From contig CALNYW010000003.1 of the NCBI GenBank assembly GCA_942490985.1, positions 496,001 through 560,000 on the forward strand: a DNA stretch of 64,000 bases. Reading direction: 5' to 3'. A model generated the notes under the pieces. That model was not told the origin of the DNA, ran no database searches, and saw only the letters and a program-made list of their open reading frames with translations. Position numbers and translations under genes: made by a program. Of the stretch, positions 54,435 through 63,427 are shown in pieces (position 1 is the stretch's first letter; every line of letters starts with the position of its first letter). Source of the DNA: Thiosocius sp942490985. Its GTDB lineage: Bacteria > Pseudomonadota > Gammaproteobacteria > Chromatiales > Chromatiaceae.

Positions 54435-56132
54435 CTAATCGTAACGAACCTCGGCTTGACCAATACCACGCGGATCCGACGCCGCTGTCACCCGATCGGT
54501 TCGTCGATCCCAAACGATCGCCTGCATGTTGCCAAAAGGGTCTTCTCGTTCAACCACCCGATGCCCTCGGCTCTCCAGCGCACTGCGGGTTTGCGGATCG
54601 AACACCCCGGGCTCGGCCTCGATGCGATCCGGCATGTATTGATGGTGAAAACGCGGTTCCGACACCAACGCCTGTGCAGCTGCGCCATCGATCGCACTCA
54701 GGAGGCTGTTCAACACCATCGTGATGATGCGCGAACCGCCCGGGGTGCCCAGGATAACCAGGCGATCCGCGCTTTCGATAAAGGTTGGCGACATGCTGGA
54801 CAACATCCGTTTGCCGGGCGCAATCGCATTCGCGCGGTTACCCAACAGCCCATAGACATTGGCGGTGCCGGGCTTGATCGAAAAATCGTCCATCTCGTCA
54901 TTCAGCAGTACGCCGGTATCGCCGGCAACGAACCCTGATCCGAACGGATAGTTGATACTCAAAGTTGCCGCGACACGGTTGCCTTCGAGATCGAGAATCG
55001 AGAAATGCGTGGTATCGCGTCCCTCGGCCCGCACCGCATTGAGGGACGTACTCTGTGACGCCCGTGATCGGTCAACACGGGATGCCTGGGCTCGGGCGTA
55101 CGCCGGGCTCACCAAGCGCGATACCGGCACCGGGACATAATCGCTGTCACCCAGATAGCGCGCCCGGTCTGCGTAAGCGAGACGCATCGCCTCAACCAAC
55201 AAGTGGATACGATCAATGCCGGTCGCACGGTCAAAATCCAGGGCACCAAGCACGTTGAGCATCTGCGCGATGAGGATGCCGCCGGAGGAAGGCAGGCTTG
55301 CGCTGACGATGCGATGCTTTTGGTACTCGACCGTTATCGGCTGTCGCTCCAGGATCCGGTATTCGCGCAGATCATGCTCCGTCCAGATGCCACCGGCGGC
55401 TCGCACCGCGTCGACCATCCGACGCGCCACATCACCCTGATAGAAACCTGCCGCACCGGAACGCGCCATCTCCAGCAACGTCTCCGCCAACGCGGGTTGT
55501 TTGATCAGGTGACCGATCGGCGGCACGTCACCGTCGAGCAAAAACTGGCTGCGTGCCGCGCTCGAGTCACGCAGCGCCGAGCGTCGGAACGTGGCCAAGC
55601 GTTGATAGACCGCGTCGACCGGGAATCCCTCACGTGCCAGGACGATCGCTGGCCCAAGGCTCAACGACAGCGGCAAGCGGCCGTAATGCCGGGCGAGGTG
55701 ATCAAGCGCAGCCGGAACGCCGGGGATCCCTGCGGCCAGCACACCGTCGATCGAGGCGTTCGGTATGACCTCGCCATGTTGGTCGAGATACATGTCCACG
55801 GTCGCGGCCAGTGGCGCGCGCTCACGCCCATCGATCATGACGTCACGGCCGTCGCGCGCGCGGTGCAGCAACCAAAAGCCACCGCCGCCGATACCCGAGC
55901 CATAGGGCTCGACGACAGCCAACGCGGCGCTAACCGCCACGGCGGCATCAAACGCATTGCCGCCGGCTTCCAGCACCGCGATGCCCGCCTCGGTCGCCAA
56001 CGGGTGCGCGGACGCCACTGCGTTTGCCGGTGGTCGAACCGCGTGGCCAACCGACGCAAGTGCGAAGCAAAAAATAAAAAGGCTCCACACAGGAGCCTTT
56101 CGCCACACGGCCGTTCGCTTGCGGTTAAGCAC
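54435..56132 (-). CDS. ggt: Gamma-glutamyltransferase
   Basis: A 565-residue N-terminal nucleophile hydrolase. A signal peptide with basic start and hydrophobic WSLFIFCFALASVGHA suggests a periplasmic enzyme. GGNAFDAAVAVSAALAVVEP, the autoprocessing threonine in DTTHFSILD (near residue 373), and GKRMLSSMSPTF are the family sites. It cleaves glutathione and transfers gamma-glutamyl groups, so it pairs with gshB metabolically. GTG 56132 overlaps the fdx stop; GTG 56108 is an alternative. The start region contains the terminator hairpin listed separately. Confidence 0.92.
   Translation of the reverse strand: MLNRKRTAVWRKAPVWSLFIFCFALASVGHAVRPPANAVASAHPLATEAGIAVLEAGGNAFDAAVAVSAALAVVEPYGSGIGGGGFWLLHRARDGRDVMIDGRERAPLAATVDMYLDQHGEVIPNASIDGVLAAGIPGVPAALDHLARHYGRLPLSLSLGPAIVLAREGFPVDAVYQRLATFRRSALRDSSAARSQFLLDGDVPPIGHLIKQPALAETLLEMARSGAAGFYQGDVARRMVDAVRAAGGIWTEHDLREYRILERQPITVEYQKHRIVSASLPSSGGILIAQMLNVLGALDFDRATGIDRIHLLVEAMRLAYADRARYLGDSDYVPVPVSRLVSPAYARAQASRVDRSRASQSTSLNAVRAEGRDTTHFSILDLEGNRVAATLSINYPFGSGFVAGDTGVLLNDEMDDFSIKPGTANVYGLLGNRANAIAPGKRMLSSMSPTFIESADRLVILGTPGGSRIITMVLNSLLSAIDGAAAQALVSEPRFHHQYMPDRIEAEPGVFDPQTRSALESRGHRVVEREDPFGNMQAIVWDRRTDRVTAASDPRGIGQAEVRYD
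56069..56100 (-). terminator. Intrinsic terminator of fdx, embedded in ggt signal-peptide codons
   Basis: On the minus strand AAAGGCTCC, loop TGTGT, GGAGCCTTT makes a 9-bp hairpin followed by TTTTTATTTTTT. This is a textbook intrinsic terminator 25 nt after the fdx stop. The same bases encode part of the ggt signal peptide (KAPVWSLFIF), so translation of ggt could disrupt the hairpin. Confidence 0.88.
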
Positions 56133-56379
56133 TGGCCGCCGTGATGCGTTCGTATTTTACCATCAGCTCGTCTTTGGTCTCTTCATGGTTGGGATCATGC
56201 GGGATGCAATCGACTGGACACACTTCAACGCACTGCGACGTTTCATAATGCCCGACGCACTCCGTACAAAGCGCCGGATCGATCTCGTAGATCTCGTCAC
56301 CCTGCGAAATCGCGCCATTCGGGCATTCCGGTTCGCAAACATCACAATTGATGCATTCGTCGGTAATAATCAGGGACAT
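56125..56379 (-). CDS. fdx: YfhL-family 2[4Fe-4S] ferredoxin
   Basis: An 84-residue ferredoxin with two [4Fe-4S] motifs. The first is CINCDVCEPEC, with the fourth ligand in the second half; the second is CTECVGHYETSQCVEVCPVDC, where an eight-residue insert between cysteines marks the YfhL/Allochromatium type, which has very low reduction potentials. ATG 56379 has TGGAG eight nt upstream. It lies between coaD and ggt on the minus strand, as in Pseudomonas. Its partner enzyme is unknown. Confidence 0.94.
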   Translation of the reverse strand: MSLIITDECINCDVCEPECPNGAISQGDEIYEIDPALCTECVGHYETSQCVEVCPVDCIPHDPNHEETKDELMVKYERITAASA

Positions 56380-56410
56380 TTTGAATACTCCAATGACATC
56401 GTTTATTCGA

Positions 56411-56893
56411 TCACTCGGTGCAGTGTTTGCTCCGTAGCATGTGTTGCACCTCTGGATGGACAAATTCTGACACATCGCCGCCCAGCCGGGCGATTTCCCG
56501 CACCAACGTCGAGGAGATGAACGCATACTGCTCAGCGGGCGTCAGAAACATCGTTTCGATCTCGGGCGCCATTCGCCGGTTCATGCTGGCGAGTTGAAAC
56601 TCGTATTCAAAATCTGACACGGCGCGCAGACCGCGGATGACAACGTCGGCATCGTGCTCTCGGCAAAACTCCATGAGGAGACCACCGAACGGCACCACAT
56701 CAACACCCTCGATACCCACCAGCGCCGCCTGAGCCAGCTCGACCCGCTCGTTGATACCGCAGACCGGTTGCTTGCCGGTGTCCTTGGCAACGGCAACGAT
56801 GACGCGATCGAACAGTCGTGCCGCGCGGGCGACGAGATCAGTGTGCCCGTTGGTAATCGGATCGAAGGTACCTGGGTATACCGCTGTCTTCAT
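56411..56893 (-). CDS. coaD: Phosphopantetheine adenylyltransferase
   Basis: A 160-residue nucleotidyltransferase of normal length, the fourth step of coenzyme A synthesis, joining ATP and 4'-phosphopantetheine to dephospho-CoA. The nucleotidyltransferase motif GTFDPITNGH and the C-terminal ISSTLVREIA are diagnostic. With coaBC 12 kb away, this window holds three of the CoA activities. fdx follows 31 bp downstream. Confidence 0.96.
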   Translation of the reverse strand: MKTAVYPGTFDPITNGHTDLVARAARLFDRVIVAVAKDTGKQPVCGINERVELAQAALVGIEGVDVVPFGGLLMEFCREHDADVVIRGLRAVSDFEYEFQLASMNRRMAPEIETMFLTPAEQYAFISSTLVREIARLGGDVSEFVHPEVQHMLRSKHCTE

Positions 56894-56973
56894 TGTTAAT
56901 CGTCAGCCAAGATGACGCGTCATCCGTGAGCGTTCCGGCCGACCCTCTCATCAGGAACGGTGCGGCAGATTAT

Positions 56974-57549
56974 TCAAGGTACGGTGCTGCAGCGCAACAA
57001 TCGCTGCATACTCTGCCCGGCGCGGCTCTCGCGGTCGACCCGCAGACTGGCCGGACAAACGGCCCAAGGCCGAGAAGCGTCCTGTTCCAGGTACACCGCA
57101 CAACCGGTCGATAACCAGCCAGCGCCAACCAGGTGACCGCAGACCGATGCCAGACAGTCGTCGGCGAACGGCGGGTCGAGGAACACGACATCAAATGGCT
57201 GAGCGGGCGGCGTTTGCAGGAAATGCATCGCATCTTGCTGCTGCACCACGACCTTATCGGATTCTCTCAACAGCGCGACATTGTCGCGCAGGCGCTGCGT
57301 GGCCACCCGGTTCTGCTCGACCATCACCACGCGGCGCGCGCCCCGCGATACGGCTTCAAACCCCAGCGCCCCGCTGCCCGCGAAAAGATCGAGACAGCGG
57401 GCGCCGGCAACGTCATCGCGCAGCCAGTTGAACAAGGTCTCCCTGACTCTGTCCGGTGTCGGCCTCAGCCCCCGCCCGGGTGCGAAGTGCAACCGTCGAC
57501 CCCGATGAGTTCCCGCGATGATCCGGATCAGGTTGGCGCCGTTGCCCAA
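56974..57549 (-). CDS. rsmD: 16S rRNA (guanine-966-N2)-methyltransferase
   Basis: A 191-residue Rossmann-type methyltransferase. IIAGTHRGRRLHF opens the protein; LDLFAGSGALGFEAVSRGA is the SAM site; VVFLDPPFADD is the NPPF-like catalytic motif (DPPF) of N2-guanine methyltransferases. The start is TTG 57549, directly after the stop of the M16-like gene. It methylates G966 of 16S rRNA. It is followed after 80 bp by coaD. Confidence 0.93.
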   Translation of the reverse strand: MGNGANLIRIIAGTHRGRRLHFAPGRGLRPTPDRVRETLFNWLRDDVAGARCLDLFAGSGALGFEAVSRGARRVVMVEQNRVATQRLRDNVALLRESDKVVVQQQDAMHFLQTPPAQPFDVVFLDPPFADDCLASVCGHLVGAGWLSTGCAVYLEQDASRPWAVCPASLRVDRESRAGQSMQRLLRCSTVP

Positions 57550-58851
57550 CTAACCGCTGCCACCTACGACAACCGCGATCCCCGCCGTGGCGTTAATCCG
57601 GCGGGCGAACGCATCGCGCACCTGTTGAATATCGACGGCCGCCAGTTTGTCAGTCAACGAGTCCAACCAGTCGAGCGGGTAATCGTAGAAGCCCATCATC
57701 GATATGTACTCAACGATCTTGCCGTTACTGGCGATCCGCAAAGGAAATCCACCGATGAGGTTTTGCTTGGCCGCGTCGAGTTCTTCCTGGCTCGGTCCGT
57801 CCTCGACAAATCGCGCCAAGGTCTGTCGCATCACGTCGAGTGCCTCGTTGGCCTGCTCGTTCTTGGTCTGCGCGACCATCAGGAACGGGCCATCGACGCG
57901 CATCGGGCTAAAGTAACTGTAGACGCTGTAGGACAGGCCCCGCTTGTTGCGCACCTCCTCACCCAAGGTCGAGACCAAGGCGCCGCCGCCGAGGACATGG
58001 TTGCCTACGTAGAGCGCGAAATAATCCGGATCGTGTCGCGCCATGCCGGCCTGGCCGACGTAGATGTGGGTCTGCGACGAAGGGAAGGATTCGCGCAGCT
58101 CGGCGCCGCTGACCACCGGCGCTGGTGGCAACGGCGCCGCGTGCTCGCCGCGCGGCAGAGCGCCGGTCACGCGCTCGGCGATCGCCTCCGCCTGGGCCCG
58201 ACTGACTGCCCCGACGATAGACACGACCGCATTCGCCGCGACGTAGTAGCGTTCGTGAAACGCGCGCATGTCATCCACGCTGATCGCCGCCACCGACGCC
58301 TGCTCGCCGCCGGGCGGATGTGCGTAGGGGTGGTCGCCATACAGCGCGCGGAAGAATCGACGCTTCGCGACGCTGGCCGGCGACTGTTGCGCCTGGCGTA
58401 ACGCGATTTGCATCTGCTGGCGCACCCGAGCGATCGCCGCGGCATCGAAGCGAGGTTCAGCGACTACCGCCGCGGCGGCCCCCAGCGCCGTATCGAGCAC
58501 CGCCGGTTCGGTCAGGCTGCGCAGGCTGACCCAGGCCATATCGCGCAGCGACCCGGTGCCGAGCTCGATACCCTGGGCTTCCAACCGTTCGGCCAGGGCG
58601 TCGGCATCCCACTCGCCGGCGCCTTCACTCAGCATCGCGTTGGTGAATTTCGCGAGTCCGGGCAGTTTGCCGTCACGCGCGCTGCCGGCGTCCATGACGA
58701 TCCGCACGTCGACCATCGGGAGATCCGATGCCTGCACGAACATCACCTTGGCACCGCGGTCCGTCTGCCAGGACTCGATCTTCGGCCCCGCGTGGACGGC
58801 AGCGGTCAGGTAAAAGAGGCCGACACAGAACACCCAGGTTTTAACTGCCAT
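57550..58851 (-). CDS. M16-family peptidase-like subunit without zinc site
   Basis: A 433-residue exported M16 homologue. The N-terminal signal peptide ends in VHAG, and the mature part lacks the HxxEH zinc motif at the expected place (LPGLAKFTNAMLSEG instead). The conserved R/Y pair of the second half is kept in EEVRNKRGLSYSVYSYF. By family knowledge such proteins pair with a catalytic M16 partner to close the chamber. The partner is the next gene upstream, with which it overlaps by 11 bp. Confidence 0.88.
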   Translation of the reverse strand: MAVKTWVFCVGLFYLTAAVHAGPKIESWQTDRGAKVMFVQASDLPMVDVRIVMDAGSARDGKLPGLAKFTNAMLSEGAGEWDADALAERLEAQGIELGTGSLRDMAWVSLRSLTEPAVLDTALGAAAAVVAEPRFDAAAIARVRQQMQIALRQAQQSPASVAKRRFFRALYGDHPYAHPPGGEQASVAAISVDDMRAFHERYYVAANAVVSIVGAVSRAQAEAIAERVTGALPRGEHAAPLPPAPVVSGAELRESFPSSQTHIYVGQAGMARHDPDYFALYVGNHVLGGGALVSTLGEEVRNKRGLSYSVYSYFSPMRVDGPFLMVAQTKNEQANEALDVMRQTLARFVEDGPSQEELDAAKQNLIGGFPLRIASNGKIVEYISMMGFYDYPLDWLDSLTDKLAAVDIQQVRDAFARRINATAGIAVVVGGSG

Positions 58852-60217
58852 GACGTCCCCCTACCGCGACGCTGCTCGCGCGTGGCTGATTCTCGATCGG
58901 CAATGGATCCAACACCGCGACGGTCAGGTTGTCATCAACGAGATAGCGTTGGGCCACCGCCTTGACCTGCTCGGGCGTGACCGCCTTCAGCTTCGCGATC
59001 TCCTGCTTGGCCAGACGCCAATCCAGCCCGATGGTCTCCAACATGCCGAGCTCCATCGCCTGGTAGAACAACGAATCCGCCTCGAACACCTTGCTCGCCA
59101 CCGCCTGGGTCACGACGCGATCGAGTTCGGCCGGGTCGACCAGTTGCTCACGCACGCGGCGGACCTGCTCGCGCAGCGCAAGCTCCACGTCGCCAACGCT
59201 GTGGGCGTCGGTCGGCGTCGCACTCAACAGCAGCATGTTTTTCAGCCGGCTGTAGCCCGAATAATCCGCACCGGCCGACGCCGCGATACCGGCACCCCGC
59301 ACCAGTTCACGTGACAATCGGGCGCTGTTGCCACCGTCCAACACGCTCGAGAGCACGTACAGCGCATACGGCTCCCAGTCGTTGTCGGCTGCGCCGATGA
59401 CCGGCGTCTTGTAACCCATCAGCACGTATGCCTGTTTGGCTGGCGCGCGCACCGTAACCCGCGTTTCACCGGGCTGCGGCGGTTCGGCCGCCGGTTTCAG
59501 CGGCCGGATCTCGGACGGCTCCAGCGAACCGAAATGCTCTTGCGCCTTGGCCAACACGGCCTGGGGGTCGACGTCACCGACGACCACCAGGATCGCGTTG
59601 TTCGGCGCGTAATATTGCCGATACCACGCCGCGAGGTCGTCGACGGTCAGGTTATCGAGGTCGTTCATCCAGCCGATCACCGGATTGCGGTACGGCGAAG
59701 AACGCCAGGCGACCGCGCTGAACTGCTCGTACACTTTGCCGGACGGTCGATCCTCGGTGCGTAGACGCCGTTCCTCCTTGACGACTTCAATCTCTTTCGC
59801 GAACTCTTGCGGATCCAGCACCAGATTGCGCATCCGGTCTGCCTCGAGTTTTAGCGCGGTATCGAGGTGATCCGCTGATAACGTCTCGAAGTAGGCCGTG
59901 TAGTCCCGCCCGGTAAAGGCGTTCTCATCACCGCCCAGCGCTGAGATCGTGCGCGAAAATTCTCCCGGGCCAAGTGCCTCGGTACCTTTAAACATCATAT
60001 GCTCGAGCGCATGGGAGATGCCGGTCAGACCATCCGGCTCGTAGCTCGCGCCGACGCGGTACCAGACCTGACTGACCACCACCGGGGCACGATGATCCGG
60101 CTTGACCAGCACCTTCATGCCATTGTCCAGGTAGAATTCCTCGACGACCGCTGTCGCCGGCATGGCAAAAAGCACACACAGGGCAATCAGCAGGGAACGT
60201 TTGATTGAGTTGAGCAT
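58841..60217 (-). CDS. M16-family zinc peptidase (catalytic subunit)
   Basis: A 458-residue exported zinc protease. A signal peptide (LLIALCVLFAMPATA) is followed by the inverted zinc motif HALEHMMFKG with H69, E72 and H73; the third ligand is in EIEVVKEERRLR near 149. ANNAIL-type core segments follow. GAGGAGA precedes the ATG. It probably forms a heterodimer with the zinc-less partner downstream and degrades peptides in the periplasm. ftsY is divergent. Confidence 0.93.
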   Translation of the reverse strand: MLNSIKRSLLIALCVLFAMPATAVVEEFYLDNGMKVLVKPDHRAPVVVSQVWYRVGASYEPDGLTGISHALEHMMFKGTEALGPGEFSRTISALGGDENAFTGRDYTAYFETLSADHLDTALKLEADRMRNLVLDPQEFAKEIEVVKEERRLRTEDRPSGKVYEQFSAVAWRSSPYRNPVIGWMNDLDNLTVDDLAAWYRQYYAPNNAILVVVGDVDPQAVLAKAQEHFGSLEPSEIRPLKPAAEPPQPGETRVTVRAPAKQAYVLMGYKTPVIGAADNDWEPYALYVLSSVLDGGNSARLSRELVRGAGIAASAGADYSGYSRLKNMLLLSATPTDAHSVGDVELALREQVRRVREQLVDPAELDRVVTQAVASKVFEADSLFYQAMELGMLETIGLDWRLAKQEIAKLKAVTPEQVKAVAQRYLVDDNLTVAVLDPLPIENQPRASSVAVGGRHGS

Positions 60218-60397
60218 TCATTCTCCTCGGGTGCGGCATCCCAACATCGGGTGGTAGGATGCGTCGCGACGCTGAGCGTCACACTGGATCGGCCGATAAT
60301 ACCGGTAAGCCGCAACGAGGGCAGCAAGCACTCGGGTCGCGCGGCCTGCGGCAATCGACCGATGCGCCCGCAAACAGTTCCCAAAAAGACCGACGAG

Positions 60398-61372
60398 ATG
60401 TTTGGATTCGGTAAGAAAAAATCCCCGGCTTCGTCTGTGGCTGCGGCAGAGCCGCCACCGAGCGTGTTCGCCCGGCTCAAGGCTGGACTGGCGCGCACCC
60501 GATCAAACCTCAGCGACGCGCTGGGAGATCTGCTGCGCGGCAAGAAGCAAATCGACGATGAGCTGTTAGAGGACCTTGAGACACTCCTGCTGACCGCGGA
60601 CGTCGGCGTCGAAGCGACCCGGCGGGTCATCGACGACCTGACCGCCAGGGTCAGTCGTCGCGAACTTGCCGACCCGGACGCGCTCGGCGAGGTGCTGCGT
60701 GGGCAGCTTGCCGAACTGCTCCGCTCGATCGACAAACCCGTTGTCGAGTCCGCGCCAGGCCGACCCCAGGTCGTGCTGATGGTCGGCATCAACGGTGCCG
60801 GGAAAACCACCACCATCGGCAAGTTGGCGCGACGTTTCAAAGACGACGGCAACAGCGTGATGCTGGCGGCCGGAGACACCTTTCGCGCGGCCGCCGTCGA
60901 GCAGCTGCAGGCCTGGGGGACGCGCAACGACGTACCCGTCATCGCCCAGGCCACCGGCGCCGATGCCGCCTCGGTCATTTACGACGCACTCGAAGCGGCT
61001 ACCGCACGTAACGTCGATATCCTGATTGCCGACACTGCGGGAAGGTTGCACACCAAGACCAACCTGATGGACGAACTCGCCAAAATCAACCGCGTTTTGC
61101 AGAAAATCGACCCCAGTGCACCGCATGAGGTGATGCTGGTAGTGGATGCCGGCACCGGTCAGAATGCGCTCAACCAGGCTCGCCAGTTCAACGAAGCCGT
61201 CGGCCTGACCGGTATCACGCTGACCAAACTTGACGGCACCGCAAAAGGGGGAATTGTTTTTGCAATCGCTGAACAACTCGCTGTACCGATACGATTTATC
61301 GGCATCGGTGAAACCGTCGATGATCTGCGTCCATTCGACGCCGACGAATTTGTCCGAGCCCTGTTCGAGTAA
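60398..61372 (+). CDS. ftsY: Signal recognition particle receptor FtsY
   Basis: A 324-residue SRP receptor GTPase. MFGFGKKKS opens the protein; the short A domain is followed by the N domain (DELLEDLETLLLTADVG) and the G domain with NGAGKTTTIGKLA, DTFRAAAVEQL, DTAGRLHTKTNLMDEL and TKLDGTAKGG. It guides SRP-ribosome complexes to the membrane. The ATG at 60398 is chosen because the region before it is not conserved. It is followed by ftsE 85 bp on. The divergent region holds the M16 promoter as well. Confidence 0.95.
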   Translation: MFGFGKKKSPASSVAAAEPPPSVFARLKAGLARTRSNLSDALGDLLRGKKQIDDELLEDLETLLLTADVGVEATRRVIDDLTARVSRRELADPDALGEVLRGQLAELLRSIDKPVVESAPGRPQVVLMVGINGAGKTTTIGKLARRFKDDGNSVMLAAGDTFRAAAVEQLQAWGTRNDVPVIAQATGADAASVIYDALEAATARNVDILIADTAGRLHTKTNLMDELAKINRVLQKIDPSAPHEVMLVVDAGTGQNALNQARQFNEAVGLTGITLTKLDGTAKGGIVFAIAEQLAVPIRFIGIGETVDDLRPFDADEFVRALFE

Positions 61373-61457
61373 CAAGCCCGCGACAGCCGGCCGCCGGGCT
61401 CACTATCGATGCCGCTGGTTGCGCAGACCAGCAGTGGCTGACGGCGACACACGCTGA

Positions 61458-62132
61458 ATGATCCGCTTCGACAACGTCGCAAAACGCTACCCGAACGGCC
61501 ACGAAGGGCTGTCTGGCGTCGATTTGCACGTGGCGCCCGGCGAGATGGCCTTCCTGACCGGTCATTCGGGTGCCGGCAAGAGTACGTTGCTGAAACTCAT
61601 CGGCCTGCTCGAACGGGCCAGCCGGGGCCAGGTCTGGGTCAACGGACGCAACCTCAACAAGCTCAAGGGACGCGATGTGCCCTACCATCGACGCGAGGTC
61701 GGGATGATCTTCCAAGATCACCGTCTGCTTCACGATCGCACGGTGTTCGACAACATCGCTTTGCCGTTGGTAGTCGCCGGGATGAAACACGCCGAGGTCA
61801 AGAGACGGGTCCGGGCCGCGCTCGATAAGGTCGGGCTGCTGAAGAAAGAACGCGTTTTTCCGATCACCCTGTCGGGTGGCGAGCAGCAGCGGGTTGGCAT
61901 CGCCCGGGCGTTGGTCAGCAAACCCCCGGTGTTGCTGGCCGACGAACCGACCGGCAACCTCGACCCCGAGTTGTCGTTGGAGATTATGCAGCTCTTCGCG
62001 CAATTCAATCAGGTCGGCGTGACGTTGCTGATCGCCACGCATGACATCGACCTGATTCAGCACTTCGACAAACGTATTATCCAGTTGCGACACGGCCGGG
62101 TTTCCGGCGATCAGGCTGGGGCCCAAGCATGA
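61458..62132 (+). CDS. ftsE: Cell division ATP-binding protein FtsE
   Basis: A 224-residue ABC ATPase. IRFDNVAKRYPNG is the FtsE-type start; Walker A is GHSGAGKST, the signature LSGGEQQRVGIARALV, Walker B VLLADEPTGNLDP, and the switch histidine lies in IATHD. With FtsX it controls septal peptidoglycan hydrolases through a periplasmic activator. It overlaps ftsX by four bases. Confidence 0.95.
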   Translation: MIRFDNVAKRYPNGHEGLSGVDLHVAPGEMAFLTGHSGAGKSTLLKLIGLLERASRGQVWVNGRNLNKLKGRDVPYHRREVGMIFQDHRLLHDRTVFDNIALPLVVAGMKHAEVKRRVRAALDKVGLLKKERVFPITLSGGEQQRVGIARALVSKPPVLLADEPTGNLDPELSLEIMQLFAQFNQVGVTLLIATHDIDLIQHFDKRIIQLRHGRVSGDQAGAQA

Positions 62133-63094
62133 ACCGCGCTGGACGCCAGACACCGCCCAAGTTCCGGCGCAACCTAAACCCGGTAACCTGGCTGCTGCGA
62201 CATGCGCAGATGTCGCTGGCGTCGCTCGGTCGACTGACACGCAATCCAATCAGCACCTTCATGACCGCGATGGTCATTGGCATTGCCCTGGCCCTCCCGA
62301 GCGGGCTGCACCTGCTGGTCGACAACATCCGCAGTCTCACGAGCAGTTGGGACGGCAACGCCAGCGTGTCGCTGTTTTTGGCCGATGGTGTTACCGATCA
62401 GCAGGCGATCGCCGTGCAGCGGCAGATTGATCTTCGGCCGGACGTCGCCGCCACGCAGCTAATCGGCCGCAACCAGGCGTTAGAAGAATTCAGACGCCTG
62501 TCAGGGTTTGGCGCAGCGATCGATCTGCTCGACGACAACCCCCTGCCCGCCGTGGTCCTGGTAAGACCCACCGCAGACATCGTCGGTGCCGAGGCCTTTT
62601 CGACGATGGCCGAGGAACTGCAAGCCTATCGCGAGATCGCACTGGCGCAGGTCGATCTGCAGTGGGTCGAACGGCTCGGCGCCATCACCCGCACCTTCGA
62701 GCGTGGCGTTTTCGTCCTCGCTGCGTTGCTCGGCGTTGCCGTGCTGTTGATCGTTGGCAACACCATCCGGCTCGAGATACAGCACCGGGTCAGCGAGATC
62801 GAGATCGTCAAGCTGGTCGGCGGCACCGATGCCTTTATCCGGCGTCCGTTTCTCTATGAGGGACTGTGGTACGGCCTGCTCGGCGCGTTCGTCGCGCTCG
62901 CACTGGTACTGATTGCGCTGATTATGCTCGACAGCCCGGTACAACAGCTTGCCGGGCTGTATGACGCCGATTTTTCGCTCGCACTAATGGACTCCTTCAG
63001 CCTGCTGGGCGTCGCCCTGGGCGGCCCGCTGCTCGGCTTAGTCGGTGCCTGGCTCGCCGTGGGGCGCCATCTCGCTCAGATTCAGCCGGAGTAG
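62129..63094 (+). CDS. ftsX: Cell division protein FtsX
   Basis: A 321-residue membrane protein. One helix near 45-65 precedes a periplasmic domain of about 130 residues; three more helices follow (FVLAALLGVAVLLIVGNTI, GLLGAFVALALVLIALIM, LLGVALGGPLLGLVGAWLAV). IQHRVSEIEIVKLVGGTDAFIRRPF is the conserved cytoplasmic loop. It is the membrane partner of FtsE. The N-terminal 35 residues are basic and cytoplasmic. Confidence 0.94.
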   Translation: MNRAGRQTPPKFRRNLNPVTWLLRHAQMSLASLGRLTRNPISTFMTAMVIGIALALPSGLHLLVDNIRSLTSSWDGNASVSLFLADGVTDQQAIAVQRQIDLRPDVAATQLIGRNQALEEFRRLSGFGAAIDLLDDNPLPAVVLVRPTADIVGAEAFSTMAEELQAYREIALAQVDLQWVERLGAITRTFERGVFVLAALLGVAVLLIVGNTIRLEIQHRVSEIEIVKLVGGTDAFIRRPFLYEGLWYGLLGAFVALALVLIALIMLDSPVQQLAGLYDADFSLALMDSFSLLGVALGGPLLGLVGAWLAVGRHLAQIQPE

Positions 63095-63099
63095 CACCG

Positions 63100-63348
63100 A
63101 TGCATTGGCTGCTGACCTTGCTTGTTGCCGGTTTTGTCAGCGGGGGCATCGGGATCTACCTGCTCGGCTTCACCGACTACCTCGACACCGCCGGTTTTGC
63201 CGGGATAGCCGTAGTCGTGGGATTACTCACCGCCGGCCTGTTCTTGATCGTGCCGGCAAAGATCTACATCATCCTGCGCTTTACCCGCTCGGCCAGAGCG
63301 GGAAATGCCACCAAACAACCTGCCGCCCAACGCAAGTCTGTCAACTAA
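63100..63348 (+). CDS. Small two-helix membrane protein between ftsX and rpoH
   Basis: An 82-residue protein with two hydrophobic helices (LLTLLVAGFVSGGIGIYLLGF and AGIAVVVGLLTAGLFLIVPA) and a basic tail. It starts five bp after the ftsX stop and so is probably co-transcribed with ftsYEX. I do not recognise a named family. The strict spacing and the coding bias suggest a real gene. It may be a small accessory of the division machinery, which is inference only. Confidence 0.7.
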   Translation: MHWLLTLLVAGFVSGGIGIYLLGFTDYLDTAGFAGIAVVVGLLTAGLFLIVPAKIYIILRFTRSARAGNATKQPAAQRKSVN

Positions 63349-63363
63349 TTGATAAATATCAAT
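63348..63363. promoter_or_regulatory. Palindrome upstream of rpoH
   Basis: ATTGATA, AA, TATCAAT has 7-bp arms and lies directly after the small membrane gene, 32 bp before the first CIRCE-like element. With its AT-rich arms it could be an operator or part of a promoter; the TTGATA within it could be a -35 hexamer. No known regulator can be named. Confidence 0.4.
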
Positions 63364-63394
63364 AAAGTGCTCGAACAGGGAACTTAGCGCGGAA

Positions 63395-63421
63395 TTAGCA
63401 CTCTTACTGCAAGACTGCTAA
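63395..63421 (+). promoter_or_regulatory. CIRCE-like HrcA operator 1 upstream of rpoH
   Basis: TTAGCACTC, nine nt, GACTGCTAA. The consensus CIRCE element is TTAGCACTC-N9-GAGTGCTAA; the left half is perfect and the right half has one mismatch (third base). A candidate promoter, TTAGCA (63395-63400) and TAAATT (63419-63424) with 18 nt between, lies on top of it, so HrcA binding would block RNA polymerase. Confidence 0.82.
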
Positions 63422-63427
63422 ATTAGC

